Made by a program: the position numbers and the translations under genes. DNA of 64,000 nt, taken from assembly GCA_937890595.1 (NCBI GenBank), contig CALADM010000025.1:124001-188000 (forward strand). Direction: 5' to 3'. The notes beneath the pieces were generated by a model. That model saw only the letters and a list, made by a program, of their open reading frames with translations. It had not been told where the DNA came from and searched no databases. This DNA is from CAJMNU01 sp905214855 (GTDB taxonomy: Bacteria > Bacillota > Clostridia > Lachnospirales > Lachnospiraceae). This document shows positions 52,974 to 62,856 of the stretch, one piece after another; the first letter of the stretch is position 1; every line of letters begins with the position of its first letter.

Positions 52974-54386
52974 CTAAGAACATTCTACTGTCGATTTCTG
53001 TTCTTTATGCGATGCATGGATAACCTCTCTCTTCCAAAGATTACATTTATAACAAATGAGAAGGATCAACGCCGAACTTGCATTGCTGACTACAACAGAA
53101 TACCAAATGCTCTGTACACCCATATGAAATACACTCTCACATATATAAAGAGTCAAGAATCGGAACACCCAAAGACGTGTCGCATCTACTGTCATCGTAA
53201 TCATAGTATGCCCTGTTCCTTGGAACAATCCCATTGTACTATTATAGATTCCATTTGTCCAACAGCACAGTGCCATGATCGTCAAAAACTGTGCTGAAAG
53301 GAAAATGACTTCTGGATCTGATGAAAAAATACTGACAATAGAACGACTTACCCATGGACGTGACAATACCATTCCGCCCAAAAACAAAGTCACAACAGCC
53401 AAAGCCCTTGCAAGTTTATATGCTTTCTCTGCTCTTTCTTCCTGATCTGCACCCATATTCTGACCTACAATAGTTGCTGTTGCAGATCCCACAGCATTGC
53501 ATGGCATCGTTACAAGACTATTTACTTTATTTCCAATTCCATAAGCAGCTACTGCCATTGAACCATAGGCATATACATTCTTACTCATAAGCAGAAATCC
53601 AAACTGCATTGTACTTCCTCCGATTGCAGTCGGAAGTCCAATCTTTGCAATCAATTTCAATTTTTCTTTATCAAATGTCAAATGACGTAAATCCAGATGA
53701 AGCTCCTGTCTCTTGTCCAAAAGTAACCAAAATGCAATCAATGCACTTGGTACCTTGGCAAATACTGTTGCCAATGCTGCACCTGCAATCCCCCACTGAA
53801 ATCCCAGCATAAACAGTGGATCTAAGATCATATTGAATAGAATACCACACACATTTAAAACCATAGGGCGCACAGTATCTCCCTGTGCCTGATTGACAGC
53901 AGTATATAGATTGATCAAAAACAAAAATGGAATATCCAGCATAACAATAGAAAGATATGTCTGACTAAGCGTAAAGATTTCTCCCTCTGCACCCATCCAT
54001 CCTACAATAGCACCTGCACTTAGAATACAAAGTATACTACAGATCATTGCAAAAATCATAGAACAGGAAAATAACTGATTTACCATCCCTTTGGCTTCTT
54101 CTTTTTTTCCGGCTCCAATATACTGTGCAACAAGAATCGCTCCTGCTGTTGTAATTCCTTGTCCAAAATTGATCACAATATTTTGAAGAGGTGAGATTAA
54201 TGTGATCGCAGCCATTGGATTTGTTCCAATTTTCCCCAACCAATATGTATCTGTCAGATTATACATAGATTGCAACAAGCTATTTAATGCAATCGGAATG
54301 CAAAGTGCTAAAAGTGCCTTAAACAGATTCCCCTTCAAAATATATTCCTGATTTTTCTTTTGAAGTTTTTGATTTCCTGATGCCAT
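52974..54386 (-). CDS. MATE-family efflux transporter
   Basis: A 470-residue protein with about twelve membrane spans and the two-fold MATE pattern: KALLALCIPIALNSLLQSMY and NLTDTYWLGKIGTNPMAAIT at the start, ATIVGQNMGADQEERAEKAY after the midpoint. It is unlike the 6.5-kb MATE in sequence and is closer to the NorM/DinF-like group with the NLTDTYW motif. Substrate unknown. It lies between hflK and the CLC-type gene, with terminators on both sides, so it is probably its own unit. Confidence 0.9.
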   Translation of the reverse strand: MASGNQKLQKKNQEYILKGNLFKALLALCIPIALNSLLQSMYNLTDTYWLGKIGTNPMAAITLISPLQNIVINFGQGITTAGAILVAQYIGAGKKEEAKGMVNQLFSCSMIFAMICSILCILSAGAIVGWMGAEGEIFTLSQTYLSIVMLDIPFLFLINLYTAVNQAQGDTVRPMVLNVCGILFNMILDPLFMLGFQWGIAGAALATVFAKVPSALIAFWLLLDKRQELHLDLRHLTFDKEKLKLIAKIGLPTAIGGSTMQFGFLLMSKNVYAYGSMAVAAYGIGNKVNSLVTMPCNAVGSATATIVGQNMGADQEERAEKAYKLARALAVVTLFLGGMVLSRPWVSRSIVSIFSSDPEVIFLSAQFLTIMALCCWTNGIYNSTMGLFQGTGHTMITMTVDATRLWVFRFLTLYICESVFHMGVQSIWYSVVVSNASSALILLICYKCNLWKREVIHASHKEQKSTVECS

Positions 54387-54483
54387 TTTCTTTCTCCTTT
54401 AAATCCTTATACTGACCCAAACTTTTTCTCTCAGATCTCTCTAATTGTTCTGCTTTTTATCATGAGCGATTATACAACAAAAA

Positions 54484-54513
54484 AAAAGCAGAATCTACTT
54501 AAATTCTGCTTTT
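54484..54513 (-). terminator. Terminator of the CLC-family gene
   Basis: AAAAGCAGAAT (54484-54494) pairs with ATTCTGCTTTT (54503-54513), followed on the minus strand by TTTTTTTTTG. Confidence 0.85.
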
Positions 54514-54543
54514 CTTTTCCATACTACTGTTTTTTTGTCTTTT

Positions 54544-55803
54544 TTATTCTCCCAATATTCGGTTAATATACTCTACTTTATTTTTAGAATACATAATTTT
54601 CTGACTTTTATACAGACCGGAATATCCTGACATACAATAACTGACTGCTATCATAAGAAGATAACACGGAAGTCCTGCTACTCCAAAAAGCTCTATTCCC
54701 ATAAACAAAGAGGCAATCGGACAGTTTGTCACCCCACAGAACAATCCCACCAGACCACAAGCAGAGGCAAGTGTCGGAGGCAAACCTAACATTGGACCAA
54801 TAAGACATCCAAATGTCGCCCCTACAAAAAAAGTCGGAACAATTTCTCCTCCTTTAAAACCACTTCCCAAAGTAATTGCCGTAAACAACATCTTTAAAAG
54901 AAACGCTGCCCAGAAAACCTTTCCTTCCATCACACAAACTTCGATCACATGCATTCCTGCACCATTATAATCCTGACTTCCCACCAAAAGAGTCAGAAGG
55001 ATGATCAAAACACCTCCTATAACTACACGAATATAGGGATTAGAAATCTTAGATGAAAACAAATGCTCTCCAATATGCAGAACATTACAAAACATAGTAC
55101 TCAGCACTCCACATAATACTGCCAGAATAAAGATCCGTAGGGCAAGGCTGATCCCCATCTGTGGTACTATTGTAACGGGGAACGCCTCTGCTGCCAATCC
55201 CAATGCATTCGCAATACCAGATGCCATCATCGCACAGATCACACAGGGCACTAAAGCCGCATAATGCATAATACCAACACTGACTACTTCCATTGGAAAA
55301 ACTGCTGCTGTCACAGGAGTTCCAAACAAAGCTGCAAATGCTGCACTCATACCACACAGCACGGAAATCTTACGATCCTTGTCATCAATCTTAAAAAAAC
55401 GTCCCAAATAATGTCCCAGACTGCCGCCAAGCTGCAATGCTGCCCCTTCACGTCCTGCAGAACCTCCTCCAAAATGAGTCAGCACCGTGCTGACAGAAAT
55501 CACAGGAGCGACTCTTGCCGGAATGGTTTTATCGGAAGAAACTGCCTCCAAAATGAGATTTGTCCCTTTATTATGTCCCATACCACTTTTATGGTAAATT
55601 GCCACAATCAAAAGTCCTATTAGTGGAAGAAGATATAACACCCAGTTATGATCTCCTCGAAACTTAGTTGCGATCTGCATAGCATAGCCAAATATCGTAC
55701 CAACGACTCCCACCACGCTTCCAATGACCAAAGAATATACCAGCCATTTTAAAAGAGTTATAATCTGTTCTGCTGTCTCTTTCAAAAACTTTTTTCCACT
55801 CAT
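54544..55803 (-). CDS. CLC-family anion transporter, probably of the fluoride/proton antiporter (CLC-F) type
   Basis: A 419-residue membrane protein of the CLC fold. Where chloride CLCs have GSGIP it has GTNLI (residues 80-84); GREGA at 117-121 keeps the gating Glu119; and the later filter motif is GFKGGEIVPTFFVGATFG. These replacements are those reported for CLC-F proteins that export fluoride. The assignment is by motif only. No fluoride riboswitch is seen in the 55 bases upstream. AGGAGG precedes the ATG. Confidence 0.82.
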   Translation of the reverse strand: MSGKKFLKETAEQIITLLKWLVYSLVIGSVVGVVGTIFGYAMQIATKFRGDHNWVLYLLPLIGLLIVAIYHKSGMGHNKGTNLILEAVSSDKTIPARVAPVISVSTVLTHFGGGSAGREGAALQLGGSLGHYLGRFFKIDDKDRKISVLCGMSAAFAALFGTPVTAAVFPMEVVSVGIMHYAALVPCVICAMMASGIANALGLAAEAFPVTIVPQMGISLALRIFILAVLCGVLSTMFCNVLHIGEHLFSSKISNPYIRVVIGGVLIILLTLLVGSQDYNGAGMHVIEVCVMEGKVFWAAFLLKMLFTAITLGSGFKGGEIVPTFFVGATFGCLIGPMLGLPPTLASACGLVGLFCGVTNCPIASLFMGIELFGVAGLPCYLLMIAVSYCMSGYSGLYKSQKIMYSKNKVEYINRILGE

Positions 55804-55858
55804 TTTGTCCTCCTGTACCCTAAATCCCTTATCCTTTTCTGAGCGGTATCCTTTTCAG

Positions 55859-57091
55859 TTAGCTTGCATAAATTTCTTTAGATTTTACTAACTTTGGACG
55901 ATATCCTTCCTTTTCCAAAGCACTGACGATCGCCTTCTTGTGATCTGTACCAAATGCCTCCAGCGTAATTCTAAGTTCCACAGCAGCACTTCTGTTGATA
56001 CTGATAAACTGGTTATGCTCCAATTTAATAACATTGCCGTTTTCTTTAGCAAGCAATGCAGATACCTTTGCCAATTCTCCTGGTTTATCTGGCAAAAGAA
56101 CAGACACTGTAAAAATACGGTCTCTTTGGATCAGACCATGCTGTACGATGGATGCCATTGTGATCACATCCATATTTCCTCCGCTCAAAACAGAAACTAT
56201 CTTTTTATTCTTAACATTCAAGTGTTTACATGCCGCCACACTCAAAAGTCCAGAATTCTCCACGATCATTTTATGATTTTCCACTACATCCAAAAATGCA
56301 AGGATCAATTCAGAATCTTCGATTGTAATGATATCATCCACATATTTCTGGATATAAGGGAACAATTTATCTCCAGGAGTTTTTACAGCAGTACCATCCG
56401 CAATTGTATTGACCCCCGGAAGTGTTGTAACTTTCCCCTGTTTCAAAGATTCCTGCATACAATTTGCACCAGCAGGCTCTACTCCGATCACATGGATTTT
56501 AGGATTCAAAAATTTTGCCAGTGTTGCAACTCCGGTACAAAGACCGCCGCCGCCGATCGGTACTAAAATGTAGTCAACGGTCGGAAGCTCTTTGATGATC
56601 TCCATAGCAATACTTCCCTGCCCTGTTGCGACATCCAGATCATTAAATGGATGGACAAAGGTATAACCATGCTCATCTGCCAACTGATATGCATACTCAC
56701 ATGCCTCATCAAAAACCTCACCGTGCAGGATCACCTCTGCTCCATATCCTCTGGTACGGTTTACTTTAATAAGTGGAGTTCCCACTGGCATAACAATGGT
56801 TGCCTTGATCCCAGCAAGTTTTGCTGCATAGGCAACACCCTGTGCATGATTTCCCGCAGAAGCTGTAATCAAACCTCTCTGTTTCTCTTCCTCACTCAAT
56901 GTGCTGATTTTGTAGTATGCACCCCTTACCTTGTATGCTCCAGTATACTGCAGGTTTTCTGGTTTAAAATACACCTTGTTGCCTGTCAAATTGGAATAAT
57001 ACTCACTGTATACCAGTTTTGTCTCCAATGTTACCTTGCTCACAACTTCTGAGGCTTCCTCAAATTTCTCCAATGTTAATTCTTCTGTCAT
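55859..57091 (-). CDS. ilvA: Threonine ammonia-lyase with ACT domain
   Basis: This PLP enzyme converts threonine to 2-oxobutanoate and ammonia. The PLP lysine is in YTGAYKVRGAYYKI near residue 50, the phosphate-binding loop is PIGGGGLCTG, and SAGNHAQGVAYAA is present. The 410-residue length and the single C-terminal ACT domain (FTVSVLLPDKPGELAKVSAL) fit the form often named ilvA or tdcB; the catabolic or biosynthetic role cannot be decided here. It lies 55 bases upstream of the CLC-type gene without an evident terminator between. Confidence 0.92.
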   Translation of the reverse strand: MTEELTLEKFEEASEVVSKVTLETKLVYSEYYSNLTGNKVYFKPENLQYTGAYKVRGAYYKISTLSEEEKQRGLITASAGNHAQGVAYAAKLAGIKATIVMPVGTPLIKVNRTRGYGAEVILHGEVFDEACEYAYQLADEHGYTFVHPFNDLDVATGQGSIAMEIIKELPTVDYILVPIGGGGLCTGVATLAKFLNPKIHVIGVEPAGANCMQESLKQGKVTTLPGVNTIADGTAVKTPGDKLFPYIQKYVDDIITIEDSELILAFLDVVENHKMIVENSGLLSVAACKHLNVKNKKIVSVLSGGNMDVITMASIVQHGLIQRDRIFTVSVLLPDKPGELAKVSALLAKENGNVIKLEHNQFISINRSAAVELRITLEAFGTDHKKAIVSALEKEGYRPKLVKSKEIYAS

Positions 57092-57156
57092 GTCTCCTAC
57101 TCCTCTCTTTTGAGCTGCATTTTTATCTACATCTGCTCTTACTGCACATCCGCTTC

Positions 57157-58089
57157 CTATCTGGATTCCTCTGTGTTTGTTTGAAACAGTGCATTGACAA
57201 ATTCTTCTGCATCAAATTTTTGCAGATCATCAATCTTTTCTCCCACGCCTACATATTTTACCGGGATTCCTAATTCAGCCTGGATCGCAACCGCGATCCC
57301 TCCCTTTGCTGTACCATCCAATTTTGTCAGAATGATACCTGTCACATCTGCCACTTCCATAAACTGTCTTGCCTGTGACAGCGCATTCTGACCGGTCGTT
57401 CCATCCAGCACGACCAGATTCTCCCGATATGCATCTGGATATTCTCTCTCAATGATGCGATTGATCTTTTTCAATTCTTCCATCAAGTTTTTCTTGTTAT
57501 GCAAACGACCTGCGGTATCACAGATCAAAACATCCGCATTTCTGGATTTTGCTGCGGCAACGGCATCATAAATAACTGCTGCCGGATCAGAGCCTTCCTG
57601 CTGTGCAATAATTTCTACACCGGCACGATTTGCCCATTCTGTCAGCTGTTCAATTGCTGCTGCACGAAATGTATCGGCTGCTGCCACAATGACCTTTTTC
57701 CCAGAATCTTTCAGCTGTCCCGCCAGTTTTCCCACAGAAGTTGTTTTCCCTACTCCATTTACGCCAATCACAAGTACCACCGATTTTCTGTTTTCAAATT
57801 CATAGGCATTCTCTCCCAGATTCATCTGTTCTTTAATACTCTCGATCAATACCTGTTTACATTCTGCTGGCTCTTTGATATGCTGCTCCTTCACTTTTTT
57901 TCGCAGATCCTCAACAATCGCTGTTGTCGTCTGGATTCCCAGATCTCCCATAATGAGTGTCTCCTCGATCTCCTCATAAAAATCATCATCAATTGCTGAA
58001 AATCCACTGAAAATAGAATCAATACCAGCCACAATATTTTCTCTGGTTTTATTAAGTCCCTTTACTAAACGGCTGAAAAATCCGCCCAT
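57157..58089 (-). CDS. ftsY: Signal recognition particle receptor FtsY
   Basis: A 310-residue SRP receptor GTPase, a form without the long acidic A domain. The N domain starts MGGFFSRLVKGLNKTRENIV, the G domain has IGVNGVGKTTSVGKLAG, AADTFRAAAIEQL, CDTAGRLHNKKNLM, DGTTGQNALSQA and TKLDGTAKGG. It works with Ffh, encoded at 48 kb. It follows smc by 68 bases, the usual smc-ftsY order. Confidence 0.97.
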   Translation of the reverse strand: MGGFFSRLVKGLNKTRENIVAGIDSIFSGFSAIDDDFYEEIEETLIMGDLGIQTTTAIVEDLRKKVKEQHIKEPAECKQVLIESIKEQMNLGENAYEFENRKSVVLVIGVNGVGKTTSVGKLAGQLKDSGKKVIVAAADTFRAAAIEQLTEWANRAGVEIIAQQEGSDPAAVIYDAVAAAKSRNADVLICDTAGRLHNKKNLMEELKKINRIIEREYPDAYRENLVVLDGTTGQNALSQARQFMEVADVTGIILTKLDGTAKGGIAVAIQAELGIPVKYVGVGEKIDDLQKFDAEEFVNALFQTNTEESR

Positions 58090-58157
58090 TCTCCTACCTC
58101 CTATTTCTCTCTTAGCTAAACTCTGCCAAATATTCTTTTTTATTGTTTTTTCACATT

Positions 58158-61100
58158 CTATCCTGCATTTTCCCTGTCTAATTCTTCCTCGATCAGATTG
58201 ACAGACACCAGAGTGGAAACTCCCTTTTCCTGCATCGTAATTCCATATAATCTATCAGCAGAAACCATTGTTCCTCTTCTATGGGTGATCACGATAAACT
58301 GTGTATGTTTTGTTAATTTATGCAGATATTTGGCAAAACGGTCTACATTCGAATCATCCAATGCCGCCTCGATCTCATCCAATAAACAAAATGGTGACGG
58401 TTTCAAGTTCTGGATCGCAAACAATAATGCAATCGCAGTCAATGCCTTTTCTCCTCCAGAAAGTTGCATCATATTCTGCAATTTTTTACCCGGAGGCTGA
58501 GAAATGATCTGAATACCTGTTTCCAGAATATCGCCATCCATCAGTTCCAGTTCTCCATGCCCGCCCCCGAACATTTCCCGAAATACTCTATCAAATTCAG
58601 CACGGATCTCTCCAAATTTTTCCTCAAACTGTTTTCTCATACCAGCATCTAATTCCTCAATTACCTTTAATAAGGCATTCTCTGCTGAAACCAAATCATC
58701 ATGCTGTGTTTTCATAAACGTATAGCGTTCTTCCACTTCTCTGAAATCTTCAATCGCCTGCACATTGACATGTCCAAGCCCACGTATCTTTTCCTTTCTC
58801 TCTTCCACATTTTGACGTAAAAATGAAACTTCTCTCCATTCATCCCGCCTCAATGCCTCCGCTGTCTGCAAACTCAGTTCATACTCATTCCACATATAAC
58901 TTACCAAAGAATTCAGACGTTCTTCCAGCTTTTCTTTCTGGCTCTCAAGACGAAACATTTCTTTATCCAAACCATTGATCTGATTTCCCAAATGCTCTCT
59001 TTGTTCTACAGCATGTCTCTGTTTTTCTTCTGCCAGTTTTTTTTGCTCTTCCTGTTCTTTTGCTCTTTCTGCCAAAACAATCTGCTGTGTGCTTCTTTCC
59101 TGGATCTTTTGACTTATCTGCTCAATCTCCTGCTCTTTTTCTTTTACCGCATCTTTTGCATTCTTTGTTCCATCTTCAAGAGTAGTTTTCTCATCCAAAA
59201 GGCGCTGTTCTTCTTCTTTCATACGCTCCATTGTCTCAGACAAGAAATTCCTATTCTGCTCCAATCCTGCCACCTGAAGCTGTGCCTCTGATACCTGCCG
59301 GTTCAAAGGTTCTCTTGCTGCTCTCTCCTGTTCCAAAGAATAACTGGACTGTTCTACTTGACCCTGTAAGGTTTCCTGATCATCCTGATAGGTTTCCATC
59401 TCTTCCTGTAGAGTTTTCTGACTATCACAGATTTCTTGGATCTGTTCTTCTAATTGTCTATTTTCCCTTACCAGATCGGATGTACCATCCAAAAGATCCG
59501 CTTTCTTCTTTTCTAGCTGTTCCATTGCCATGTGCTTTGTATTTTTTTCCAGATAAGCATCCTGTTCCTGTTTCCTGATCTCATCCAGCTCTTCTTTCTG
59601 CACCTGTAATAGCTCTTCTCCAAGAGCAATCTCTTTTTGGATCTTTTCTACCTCCATCACTGCTTTTTTACAGTTTTGCTCCATTTCTTCGATCTCTCGC
59701 CTGCGCCCCAAAAGATTACTGTTATTTTTAAAAGCACCTCCGGTCATAGAACCTCCGGCATTCAAAAGTTCTCCCTCTAACGTCACTATCCTTAAAGAAT
59801 ACTGATATTTTCTCGCCAGAGCTATCGCATGGTCAATCGTATCCACTACAACCACACGTCCCAGTAAATATTTTAGAAGTCCTTCATATTGTACATCTGC
59901 TTTCACCAGCGTATGTGCCAAACCCAGAACTCCTGGTTCTTTTAATGCCTCCATCTGATGAAATGCATTTTTATTTCCAATACTGGTAAGAGGTAAAAAT
60001 GTCGCCCTTCCATAGCGATTTTTTTTCAGATAAGCGATCAGCTGCTTTGCTGTTTCTTCAGAATCTGTTACAATATTTTGGATACTTCCTCCAAGTGCTG
60101 TCTCAATCGCTGTCTCATACTGTTTCTCTGATGAGACAAGATCTGCTACCACACCATGAATTCCACGGATTCTGTCTTTTACCTCCATCACTCGCCGTAT
60201 ACTATTGCCATAGCCTTCATAACGTTCCGCAATGTTTTTGAGTGATTCCAGTTTTGTTGCATTTGCATGATATTGATGTTGTGCTTCCTGAAGACGACGA
60301 TTGCATTTACGTTTTTCCTCTTCCAGCTCTTCCAAGATACTCTTTGTAGTCTCTTTCTCTTCCAGAATTTCTTTTATTTTTTCATCCGCACTCTCCAGCT
60401 CTTTTTTCTGTTCCTGTATCTGAAGATCCAAACTATTTTCTTGTGTCTTTGCCCTCAATAGTCTTTGACTGACTTCTGCTCTCCTGACCTGAACCTGTTC
60501 CAGCATTGCCTCATAGCGCTGCCATCTTGCATTGAGGGATGCCTTTTCATGAAACAGTTCCATCATACACGCTTTATCTCTCTCAATTTTTTGTTCTAAA
60601 GCACTTACCTGCTCTTGCTGGCGATTTTTTTTCTGTTCTGCTTCTTCCAAACATGCTCTGGCAATTGCTAATTCTTCTAAAAGTTCCTGCTGTCTTTGGG
60701 ATACCTGTTCCTTTTCTTTCTTCTTATTCGCTAATTCTTTTTCAATTGTCTCCTGACGATTTTTAATATGTTCCCTCTGCATGTGTTCTGCGCGGATCTG
60801 CTCTTTTAAAACATTGATCTGTCCTTCCAGACGGCTCTGGTCCATATTGGCATCATTCCACTGCTGCCGACTTTCACGGATCTGCTCTTCCATCTGGTGA
60901 AGAGACTCTGCTAATGCTTCATAGTCCTGTCTCATGGCTTCCTGCGTCTTTTTGCTTTCTTCCATATCTTGACAGACAATGTTTCCCTTTTTTTCCATCT
61001 CACGGATCTGTTCACGAATCTGTTCACTATCCAAAAGGAACAAATTTGCATCATACAGTTTTAGTTCTTCTCTAAGACGCAGATATTCTTTCGCAGATTC

Positions 61101-61727
61101 TGACTGTCTGCGCAAAGGTCCAACCTGTTTTTCCAGCTCTGCTAAAATATCTGTCACACGAAGTAAATTCTGTTTTTCATCTTCCAGACTTTTCTGTGCC
61201 ATAGATTTACGACGTTTAAATTTAACAATACCGGCAGCTTCATCAAACAGCTCTCTGCGTTCTTCTGGTTTTCCACTCAAAATCTTATCAATCTGTCCTT
61301 GTCCAATAATAGAATAGCCTTCTTTTCCAATTCCAGTATCATAAAAAAGTTCATTGATATCTTTTAAACGGCAGGCAGATCCATTGATCAAATATTCACT
61401 TTCACCAGAACGATACAAACGCCTCGAAACAGTCACTTCATCATATTCAATTGCAAGCTGATGATCTGAATTATCCAGAGTGATCGCCACATAAGCAAAC
61501 CCTTGTGGTCTTCTTGTCTCCGTGCCAGAAAAAATAACATCTTGCATAGATCCACCACGAAGCTGTTTTACTCTCTGCTCTCCCAAAACCCAGCGGACTG
61601 CATCTGCTACATTACTCTTCCCACTGCCATTTGGACCGACAATTCCCGTAATTCCATTATGAAATTCAAATATGATCTTATTGGCAAATGATTTAAAACC
61701 CTGTATTTCAATACTCTTTAAATACAT
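58158..61727 (-). CDS. smc: Chromosome segregation protein SMC
   Basis: A 1189-residue ATPase for chromosome compaction. The head has MYLKSIEIQGFKSFANKIIF and Walker A GIVGPNGSGKSNVADAVRWV; two long coiled coils rich in Glu, Gln and Lys flank the hinge near residues 500-680 (RIRGIHGVVADLV, GGSMTGG); the C-terminal head has the signature LSGGEKALTAIALL and Walker B CLLDEIEAALDD. It lies seven bases after rnc. Confidence 0.98.
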   Translation of the reverse strand: MYLKSIEIQGFKSFANKIIFEFHNGITGIVGPNGSGKSNVADAVRWVLGEQRVKQLRGGSMQDVIFSGTETRRPQGFAYVAITLDNSDHQLAIEYDEVTVSRRLYRSGESEYLINGSACRLKDINELFYDTGIGKEGYSIIGQGQIDKILSGKPEERRELFDEAAGIVKFKRRKSMAQKSLEDEKQNLLRVTDILAELEKQVGPLRRQSESAKEYLRLREELKLYDANLFLLDSEQIREQIREMEKKGNIVCQDMEESKKTQEAMRQDYEALAESLHQMEEQIRESRQQWNDANMDQSRLEGQINVLKEQIRAEHMQREHIKNRQETIEKELANKKKEKEQVSQRQQELLEELAIARACLEEAEQKKNRQQEQVSALEQKIERDKACMMELFHEKASLNARWQRYEAMLEQVQVRRAEVSQRLLRAKTQENSLDLQIQEQKKELESADEKIKEILEEKETTKSILEELEEEKRKCNRRLQEAQHQYHANATKLESLKNIAERYEGYGNSIRRVMEVKDRIRGIHGVVADLVSSEKQYETAIETALGGSIQNIVTDSEETAKQLIAYLKKNRYGRATFLPLTSIGNKNAFHQMEALKEPGVLGLAHTLVKADVQYEGLLKYLLGRVVVVDTIDHAIALARKYQYSLRIVTLEGELLNAGGSMTGGAFKNNSNLLGRRREIEEMEQNCKKAVMEVEKIQKEIALGEELLQVQKEELDEIRKQEQDAYLEKNTKHMAMEQLEKKKADLLDGTSDLVRENRQLEEQIQEICDSQKTLQEEMETYQDDQETLQGQVEQSSYSLEQERAAREPLNRQVSEAQLQVAGLEQNRNFLSETMERMKEEEQRLLDEKTTLEDGTKNAKDAVKEKEQEIEQISQKIQERSTQQIVLAERAKEQEEQKKLAEEKQRHAVEQREHLGNQINGLDKEMFRLESQKEKLEERLNSLVSYMWNEYELSLQTAEALRRDEWREVSFLRQNVEERKEKIRGLGHVNVQAIEDFREVEERYTFMKTQHDDLVSAENALLKVIEELDAGMRKQFEEKFGEIRAEFDRVFREMFGGGHGELELMDGDILETGIQIISQPPGKKLQNMMQLSGGEKALTAIALLFAIQNLKPSPFCLLDEIEAALDDSNVDRFAKYLHKLTKHTQFIVITHRRGTMVSADRLYGITMQEKGVSTLVSVNLIEEELDRENAG

Positions 61728-61734
61728 ACTACAC

Positions 61735-62421
61735 CTATTTTTCTTTTAGTTTCAGGATCCCATGATATGCGGCTACCTGTTCTGCACTTTTTTTGGTGCG
61801 CCCACGTCCTTCACCAAGCACTTCATCTCCCACTTTGACACATACCTCAAATACCTTATTGTGGTCTGGTCCTTCTTCCTTCAATAATTCATAGCTGAGC
61901 TGTTGTGTAAATCGGCTCTGCACGATTTCCTGTAGGATAGTCTTGCTATCATAAAAGAGCTTTTTATGCTCCAGATCATTCAGCACAAACCTCATAATAA
62001 ACTCTTTTGCATTAGTAAAACCACCATCCAGATAGATAGCTCCAATCAATGCCTCAAATGCATCAGAAACAACAGAATCTCTTTCTCTTCCTCCCGTTGC
62101 ATCCTCTCCTTTTCCCAAAAGCAGATAATGACCAAGCGGGATCTCCGCTGCACAATAAGCCAATGTTGGTTCACATACGGTACTCGCTCTCAATTTTGTC
62201 ATATCTCCTTCTGGCATTGTCGGGTATTTGTGATACAAAAACTCACTTGTTACAACCTCCAGCACCGCATCCCCTAAAAATTCTAATCTTTCATTACATT
62301 TTGCTTTTCCCAAACGGTGTTCATTAGCATATGAGCTGTGTATCATCGCATGACGCAGCATATCCTTGTCATTAAAACAATATCCTATTTTCTGTTCCAG
62401 TTCCTTTAACTTCTCCTGCAT
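61735..62421 (-). CDS. rnc: Ribonuclease III
   Basis: It cuts double-stranded RNA in rRNA and mRNA processing. The 228-residue protein has the signature CNERLEFLGDAVLEVVTSEF, the second acidic site DAFEALIGAIYLDGG, and a C-terminal dsRNA-binding domain ending KKSAEQVAAYHGILKLKE. The start MQEKLKELEQKIGYCF has AAGGA before it and matches family N-termini; a start 16 codons earlier with GGGAGG at wider spacing is possible. It lies between acpP and smc, as in most Firmicutes. Confidence 0.95.
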   Translation of the reverse strand: MQEKLKELEQKIGYCFNDKDMLRHAMIHSSYANEHRLGKAKCNERLEFLGDAVLEVVTSEFLYHKYPTMPEGDMTKLRASTVCEPTLAYCAAEIPLGHYLLLGKGEDATGGRERDSVVSDAFEALIGAIYLDGGFTNAKEFIMRFVLNDLEHKKLFYDSKTILQEIVQSRFTQQLSYELLKEEGPDHNKVFEVCVKVGDEVLGEGRGRTKKSAEQVAAYHGILKLKEK

Positions 62422-62513
62422 ACTCGATTCCTTCCCTATTGTTCCTTGTACTTCTTCATTTCCTTTCATGGAAACGCTTCTCCTCCCGCTAAAAGCTTTC
62501 CCTATATGATGAA

Positions 62514-62547
62514 AAGGGGTTGCCGCAGTTCAGATCCGGCACCCCTT
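62514..62547 (-). terminator. Terminator-like hairpin between acpP and rnc
   Basis: On the minus strand AAGGGGTGCCG pairs with CGGCAACCCCTT with one bulge, followed by TTTC. The short T-run suggests partial termination. Confidence 0.55.
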
Positions 62548-62580
62548 CGCTCACCTTACTTCATCTACAGATTTTTCGCT

Positions 62581-62820
62581 TTACATGTTCTCATTCAAAG
62601 CATTTTTGATCTGCTCTACTGCATCACCAACTGTTGCAATGTTCTCAGCTGCATCATTTGGAATCTCAATTCCAAATTCTTCCTCAATGCCCATGATAAT
62701 CTGAAAAATATCCAGTGAATCCGCTCCTAAGTCATCCACGAATGTTGTATTTAATGTGATATCCTCCGCATCTACATTTAATACCTCTGCAATAATTTCC
62801 TGCAATTTTTCAAATTCCAT
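62581..62820 (-). CDS. acpP: Acyl carrier protein
   Basis: A 79-residue acidic protein that carries fatty-acyl chains. The phosphopantetheine site is Ser35 in DDLGADSLDIFQII; the helical pattern EEEFGIEIPNDAAENIATVG follows. The length is typical. It lies 36 bases after plsX. Confidence 0.97.
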   Translation of the reverse strand: MEFEKLQEIIAEVLNVDAEDITLNTTFVDDLGADSLDIFQIIMGIEEEFGIEIPNDAAENIATVGDAVEQIKNALNENM

Positions 62821-62856
62821 AATTACCTTCCTCTCTTACACCTTTCTTTTCTGCCG

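Noticed and set aside
55804..55858. Fluoride riboswitch before the CLC-type gene
   Set aside because: The gap is only 55 bases and does not show the expected fold or conserved bases.
55940..56566. 208-codon plus-strand frame
   Set aside because: It is antisense to the threonine ammonia-lyase gene, with no supporting signals.
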